64,000 nucleotides of DNA from Lentzea xinjiangensis. Its GTDB lineage: Bacteria > Actinomycetota > Actinomycetes > Mycobacteriales > Pseudonocardiaceae. Below, one piece after another: positions 62,301 to 64,000 of the stretch (its first letter is position 1; each line of letters starts with the position of its first letter). A program made the translations under genes and the position numbers. The notes under the pieces were generated by a model, which had not been told where the DNA came from, ran no database searches, and saw only the letters and a list, made by a program, of their open reading frames with translations. The stretch covers positions 1-64,000 of the forward strand of contig NZ_FOFR01000029.1 of assembly GCF_900110955.1 (NCBI RefSeq), written 5' to 3'.

Positions 62301-64000
62301 GTCCAGAGGCCCGTCGATCCGAAGAACCCGGGAAAGGACGTAGGCCGCGCCGTGAGGATCGAGCTCGTGCTCGAACCACAAGGCTTGCTGTCCCTCGCTG
62401 AGCGGCAGCAGGCCGTGCTCCGGCGAGACGTCGTGAGGCTCGAAGACGGTCCCGGTCTCCTCAGCGGCCAGGATCATCGCGGCGATGTCGTCCGGGCTCG
62501 CCTGGTCGGCGAGCGTGGTGGCACCGAGGTCCACCCCGTAGCGCCGCTGCACCAGGTGCCGCAGCTCGACGGCGCTCAACGAGTCCAGACCAAGCCGCAT
62601 CAGGGGTTCGCCCAGACGCGGTGACTCCTCAGCGGCTCCGGCCAAGGCCGCGGCGGTCCGCCCGATCGCGGACGCCAGTGCCGGCCCGCGCGCCCCTGGC
62701 TCGAGTGCTGCGATCTCCGCCCGGTCGGGCAGGTCCGGAACGGTGGCCCGGCTGGTGCTGACCACGCCGAGCACGCGGAGCTCGCCGTTCAGGTACAGCT
62801 CGCGGCACCGTTGCCTGCGCACCTTCCCGCTGGTCGTCTTCGGGATGCCGCCCTTGGCGACGAACACCACGTGCCGGGTCTCGACGCCGTGCCGGTCAGC
62901 AATCGCCTGCCTCACCCGCGCGGCGATCGCGTCGAGGTCGTGCTCAGTCTTCGGCGAGGCGAGCTCGTAGCACAGCACCACGCTTTCGACGCTGTCGACG
63001 TCCACCGAGATGGCTGCGCCGCAGGACGGTCGCAGCGCCGGTTCCGCCCGTTCCGCGGTGTGCTCCAGGTCCTGCGGGAGGTGGTTCTCGCCGCGGATGA
63101 CGATGACGTCCTTGCTACGCCCGGTGATGTAGAGCCCGCCGTCGAGGAGGACGCCGAGATCACCGGTCCGCAGATGGGACCGGCCGGGCATGTTCGCGAG
63201 GCGCGCGCCGAAGGTCTTCGCGGTCTCCTCCGGCCGGTTCCAGTACCCGGCCGCGATGCTCGCTCCCCGCAGCCAGACCTCACCGATGCGGCCGGCGGGA
63301 ACCGGGGTGAGGGTCGCCGGGTCGACGATCTCCACCTCGGTCCCGGGAACCGCGTCTCCGCAACTGACCAGCGTGGTGCCCGGCTCGTTCGCTGCGACCG
63401 GGGTGAGTTCTCCTCGGCGGAGTGCGGCCGGGTCGGCGCGGACCGTGGTGGGCGCTTCGGTCGCCGGCGTCGACGCCACGATCAGGGTGGCCTCGGCCAG
63501 GCCGTAGCAGGGGAAGTGGGCGGTCGGGGCGAACCCCGCAGAACGAAAGCCCTCGGTGAAACGGCGGAGCGTCTCGTGCCGGACCGGTTCCGCGCCGTTG
63601 TAGGCCACGGCCCAGCCGGACAGGTCCAGCTCGGCGCGGTCCCGCTCGCTGATCCGCGCCAGGCACAGCTCGTAGGCGAAGTTGGGACCACCGCTGACGC
63701 GCGCGCTGTAGCGTTCGACAGCCCGCAGCCAGGCGAGCGGCGAGCGGAGGAACGCCTCCGGTGGCATCAACACGGACCGCGATCCCAGGTACAGCGGCTG
63801 GAGGACGTTCGCGATCAGCCCCATGTCGTGGAACAGGGGCAGCCAGCCTACGAAGTTGGCGTCCCGGTCGTTGCCGCAGGCGACCTGGATCGCGTGCTCG
63901 TTGGCGAGGATGTTGGCGTGCGTGACCAGCACTCCACTCGGTGTCCTGGTGGAGCCCGAGGTGTACTGGAGGAACGCGACAGCGTCCTGCCCGGCACCGG
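56370..64000 (-). CDS. blmVI: NRPS acyl ligase-ACP-C-A-PCP-C-A (BlmVI-like; Ser and Asn), 5' end outside window
   Basis: The visible >2540 residues begin inside a fatty-acyl-AMP ligase-like domain (LQYTSGSTRTPSGVLVTHAN; NFVGWLPLFHDMGLIANVLQ; HFPCYGLAEATLIVAS). Then come an ACP (LMRLGLDSLSAVELRHL), C1 (AAHHLVMDLWSF, with HHxxxDL instead of DG), A1 (YTSGSTGAPKGVLVP), PCP (FFTLGGDSILAIAIAAT), C2 (TVSSFALDGWCTALV, where both His of HHxxxDG are Ser-Ser-Phe-like) and A2 (ATSGSTGQPKLVGVHH). It ends after A2 (LTANGKVDHAALTA) with no carrier. Specificity residues by eye: A1 D-V-W-H-L-S-L-V-D (serine type), A2 D-L-T-K-V-G-E-V-G (asparagine type). This is the BlmVI plan, starting the peptide with Ser and Asn units that become the beta-aminoalaninamide and pyrimidine parts. 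Confidence 0.93.
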   Translation of the reverse strand, partial: GAGQDAVAFLQYTSGSTRTPSGVLVTHANILANEHAIQVACGNDRDANFVGWLPLFHDMGLIANVLQPLYLGSRSVLMPPEAFLRSPLAWLRAVERYSARVSGGPNFAYELCLARISERDRAELDLSGWAVAYNGAEPVRHETLRRFTEGFRSAGFAPTAHFPCYGLAEATLIVASTPATEAPTTVRADPAALRRGELTPVAANEPGTTLVSCGDAVPGTEVEIVDPATLTPVPAGRIGEVWLRGASIAAGYWNRPEETAKTFGARLANMPGRSHLRTGDLGVLLDGGLYITGRSKDVIVIRGENHLPQDLEHTAERAEPALRPSCGAAISVDVDSVESVVLCYELASPKTEHDLDAIAARVRQAIADRHGVETRHVVFVAKGGIPKTTSGKVRRQRCRELYLNGELRVLGVVSTSRATVPDLPDRAEIAALEPGARGPALASAIGRTAAALAGAAEESPRLGEPLMRLGLDSLSAVELRHLVQRRYGVDLGATTLADQASPDDIAAMILAAEETGTVFEPHDVSPEHGLLPLSEGQQALWFEHELDPHGAAYVLSRVLRIDGPLDVAVLGRALDALVARHPALRTSFPVEQGRPWCRVDRTGPGLRVVDATADTDDELAARLLELAERPFDLTEAPPFAATLVRRDERTHLLVLAAHHLVMDLWSFLVVLDELRASYEAGTTPRKPVSNPHAVVLAEATAYLQSPSHAWDRDFWHRTLAEAPPDLELPTDRPRPQHRDFRGATEEFRLPAELVRDLRAFARQRSCTLFTVLLTAYRALLHRYTGQTDLVLGTLLAGRDSAALADAVGYFVRAVPLRSRCSGETSFDALLADSGELLRDTTGHGRYPFRRMIAELAPERDADRATLVQSQFVLQQEYGERRGGTFALAQGSADRVGFGAATATPVGVARRWSQLDLSLSMAQLGDELTGCWEYRTALFDRTTVAGMSAHLTELLRALVTDPAQPVDAIPLRDNGTVAEAGPSRDWQDLGGLHRLTAEAARTHPDVTAVVAADGTLSHSALHRAATGIAAELRALGALPGEPVAVLHERGVALPIAYLAVLHAGCAVLPLDPDDPARRHAVMLEDSGTRFLLTGNDVPGEEGVALPVRRLDTTALARRSGGGYSAPVHPEQPAYLLYTSGSTGAPKGVLVPHRGIVNRLRWMQEHFRLAPGERVLHKTPVSFDVSWWELCWPLIAGGTVVLAPPGLHRDPRGLAALITRAAISTTHFVPSMLTPFLAEAARLGTVASPLRRVLCSGETLPSATRDRFFELFSAELHNLYGPTEASVDVTAWDCAPTEDGPVPIGLPISNTSVQVLDRRLRPVPRPIAGELFLGGTGLATCYVADLAKTAAAFLPDPGGTGGRLYRTGDRARRRPDGALVFLGRTDQQVKLGGQRVELGEVAEALRAQPGVTDAAAVVRDGRLIGYVCGPDAPAPAELRERLRRLVPSRSVPARIVPIEALPITRSGKLDHRALPVPEADPEQRTSPPRTRTERRLAELWSAHLGRSEIDVDTGFFTLGGDSILAIAIAATAREAGAGFTVAELMAYPTVASLAAHLDNRPGTAEAEDTTLAPFALCPELAGRSGLTDAYPVSMAQRALLAHGDNDPAYEVYVTSVAVAATLVSSALAQAVRLVLARHPYLRSSFDLTSQAEPVQLVWGDVPRLPLEVVDLSVHQAREERFSAWMAAERKRHFDLDHGPLVRFTAHDLGAGFRLTVSSFALDGWCTALVLTEVLHAYRAAVRGETWRPVPLRTGYADFVALERAAMRSPEDHAFWAAELHSAEPSTLPQRSIKPAPRPALQQRTVLEVDDGVRDALSALGGELGVGLKHVLLGVHLRVVRALTGAEDTITGLETNGRPERRDGDRVVGVFNNILPLRVTVFSDASWADLARSAYAAEGRISPHRRYPLVALNREFGAGALFDTLFVFTHFHLYREVSTVDGLRISDLQAPDQTYVPLTAHFNIDAGSGRLRLLLEADPAKVPAEQVQEVGKLFVTALEAAARRPHGASSDWEGKTRTPVEAAPEPAPELAVHELVEAAVRRGPARTALVEGRKHLSYRGLWTASAKLAEALQAFSVGPDTVVGLWAERSVDYVVALLAVLRAGAAHLSIDPETPPERVAAVLAEAGAALVVLPEGVSVPEGVAPEAVLRTSATSGSGLRRPRLRGTNLVCVLATSGSTGQPKLVGVHHQGLVNYLRWCAPAYGITEKTFAPVHSSPAFDLTVTSLLAPLTAGGTAHLLPGTDVTNLSTALAGGHHTLVKITPSHLVAVAGHLSARRRVLSGLTVVVGGEQLDGRQVAAARSVMPDALLFNEYGPTETVVGCSVHEVGVPGDGPVPIGVPIAGTSATILDAPDGPRGELAVGGPGVTRGYLGQPAATAAVFVPDPDRSGDRRYRTGDLVHQLPGGTLVFRGRADRQVKLRGYRVDLGEIEHALTSHPAVTGAAVVLGDTLAGTPRLIACWCGTAAVPELRDWLRRRLPARLVPAELRWLAALPLTANGKVDHAALTARPERRDRLMDRIELLTDEEAARLLRMARTRPEKPGGSR

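Larger units (their letters stand above)
25863..64000 (-). other. bleomycin-family biosynthetic gene cluster (partial, runs off right edge)
   Basis: Nineteen consecutive minus-strand genes match the bleomycin/tallysomycin/zorbamycin gene set by architecture. They comprise the NRPS proteins with Ser, Asn, beta-Ala and Cys adenylation signatures, paired Cy domains and the thiazoline oxidase module, the five sugar genes C-G, an asparagine synthase, a SyrP-like oxygenase, MbtH, an ABC exporter and a GNAT-VOC resistance protein. Neighbouring genes overlap by 4-11 bases almost throughout, indicating one very long transcription unit that begins outside the window. Confidence 0.93.

Overview
The window is high-GC actinomycete DNA. 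GTG starts, ATGA/GTGA stop-start overlaps and multi-domain NRPS genes fit a filamentous actinobacterium. The right 38 kb is a large part of a bleomycin-family (bleomycin/tallysomycin/zorbamycin) biosynthetic gene cluster. The known tallysomycin producer Streptoalloteichus hindustanus is one candidate source organism, but the window alone cannot confirm that.

Left part (1-24.4 kb): an accessory, IS-rich zone with few intact genes. It holds an IS3-type element cut by the window edge, an IS5-type element abutted by an IS701-type element, an ISL3-type element and an IS256-type element, plus remnants of IS256, IS3 and IS5. Between them lie decayed genes: a TauD-like oxygenase, an MFS transporter, a SAM methyltransferase, a helix-turn-helix protein and a small secreted protein. 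Likely functional single genes include a PPC-domain protein, a mannitol dehydrogenase, two paralogous ECF-like sigma factors (one altered by a 14-bp tandem duplication), an XRE regulator, a DUF4383 membrane protein, a secreted peptide, a GT87-like membrane glycosyltransferase, an AraC regulator/VOC pair, a SAM methyltransferase and an endonuclease/exonuclease/phosphatase-family protein. A 16-repeat type I-E-like CRISPR array without cas genes ends against the ISL3 element.

Right part (24.4-64 kb): all genes lie on the minus strand and are mostly translationally coupled, so transcription runs right to left from beyond the right edge. In transcription order they are: blmVI-like NRPS (acyl ligase-ACP-C-A(Ser)-PCP-C-A(Asn), 5' end outside the window), blmV (PCP-C), blmG (GDP-mannose 3,5-epimerase-like), blmF (glycosyltransferase plus degenerate hydroxylase domain), an asparagine synthase, blmIV (C-A(beta-Ala)-PCP-Cy-A(Cys)-PCP-Cy), blmIII (degenerate A-PCP-oxidase), a SyrP/TauD-like oxygenase, an MbtH protein with an extra C-terminal domain, blmE (heptosyltransferase-like), blmD (carbamoyltransferase), blmC (HldE-like sugar kinase/nucleotidyltransferase), an Asp/Asn beta-hydroxylase, an ABC exporter, an ankyrin protein, a DUF5990-like protein, a second beta-hydroxylase, blmXI-like condensation protein, and a GNAT-VOC fusion that looks like bleomycin N-acetyltransferase (self-resistance). 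A crotonyl-CoA carboxylase/reductase follows at the probable border.

Together these genes would build the Ser/Asn-derived metal-binding end and the beta-Ala/Cys-Cys bithiazole end of the peptide, hydroxylate it, make and attach the gulose and carbamoyl-mannose disaccharide, and protect and export. The hybrid PKS and remaining NRPS modules are expected outside the window to the right.
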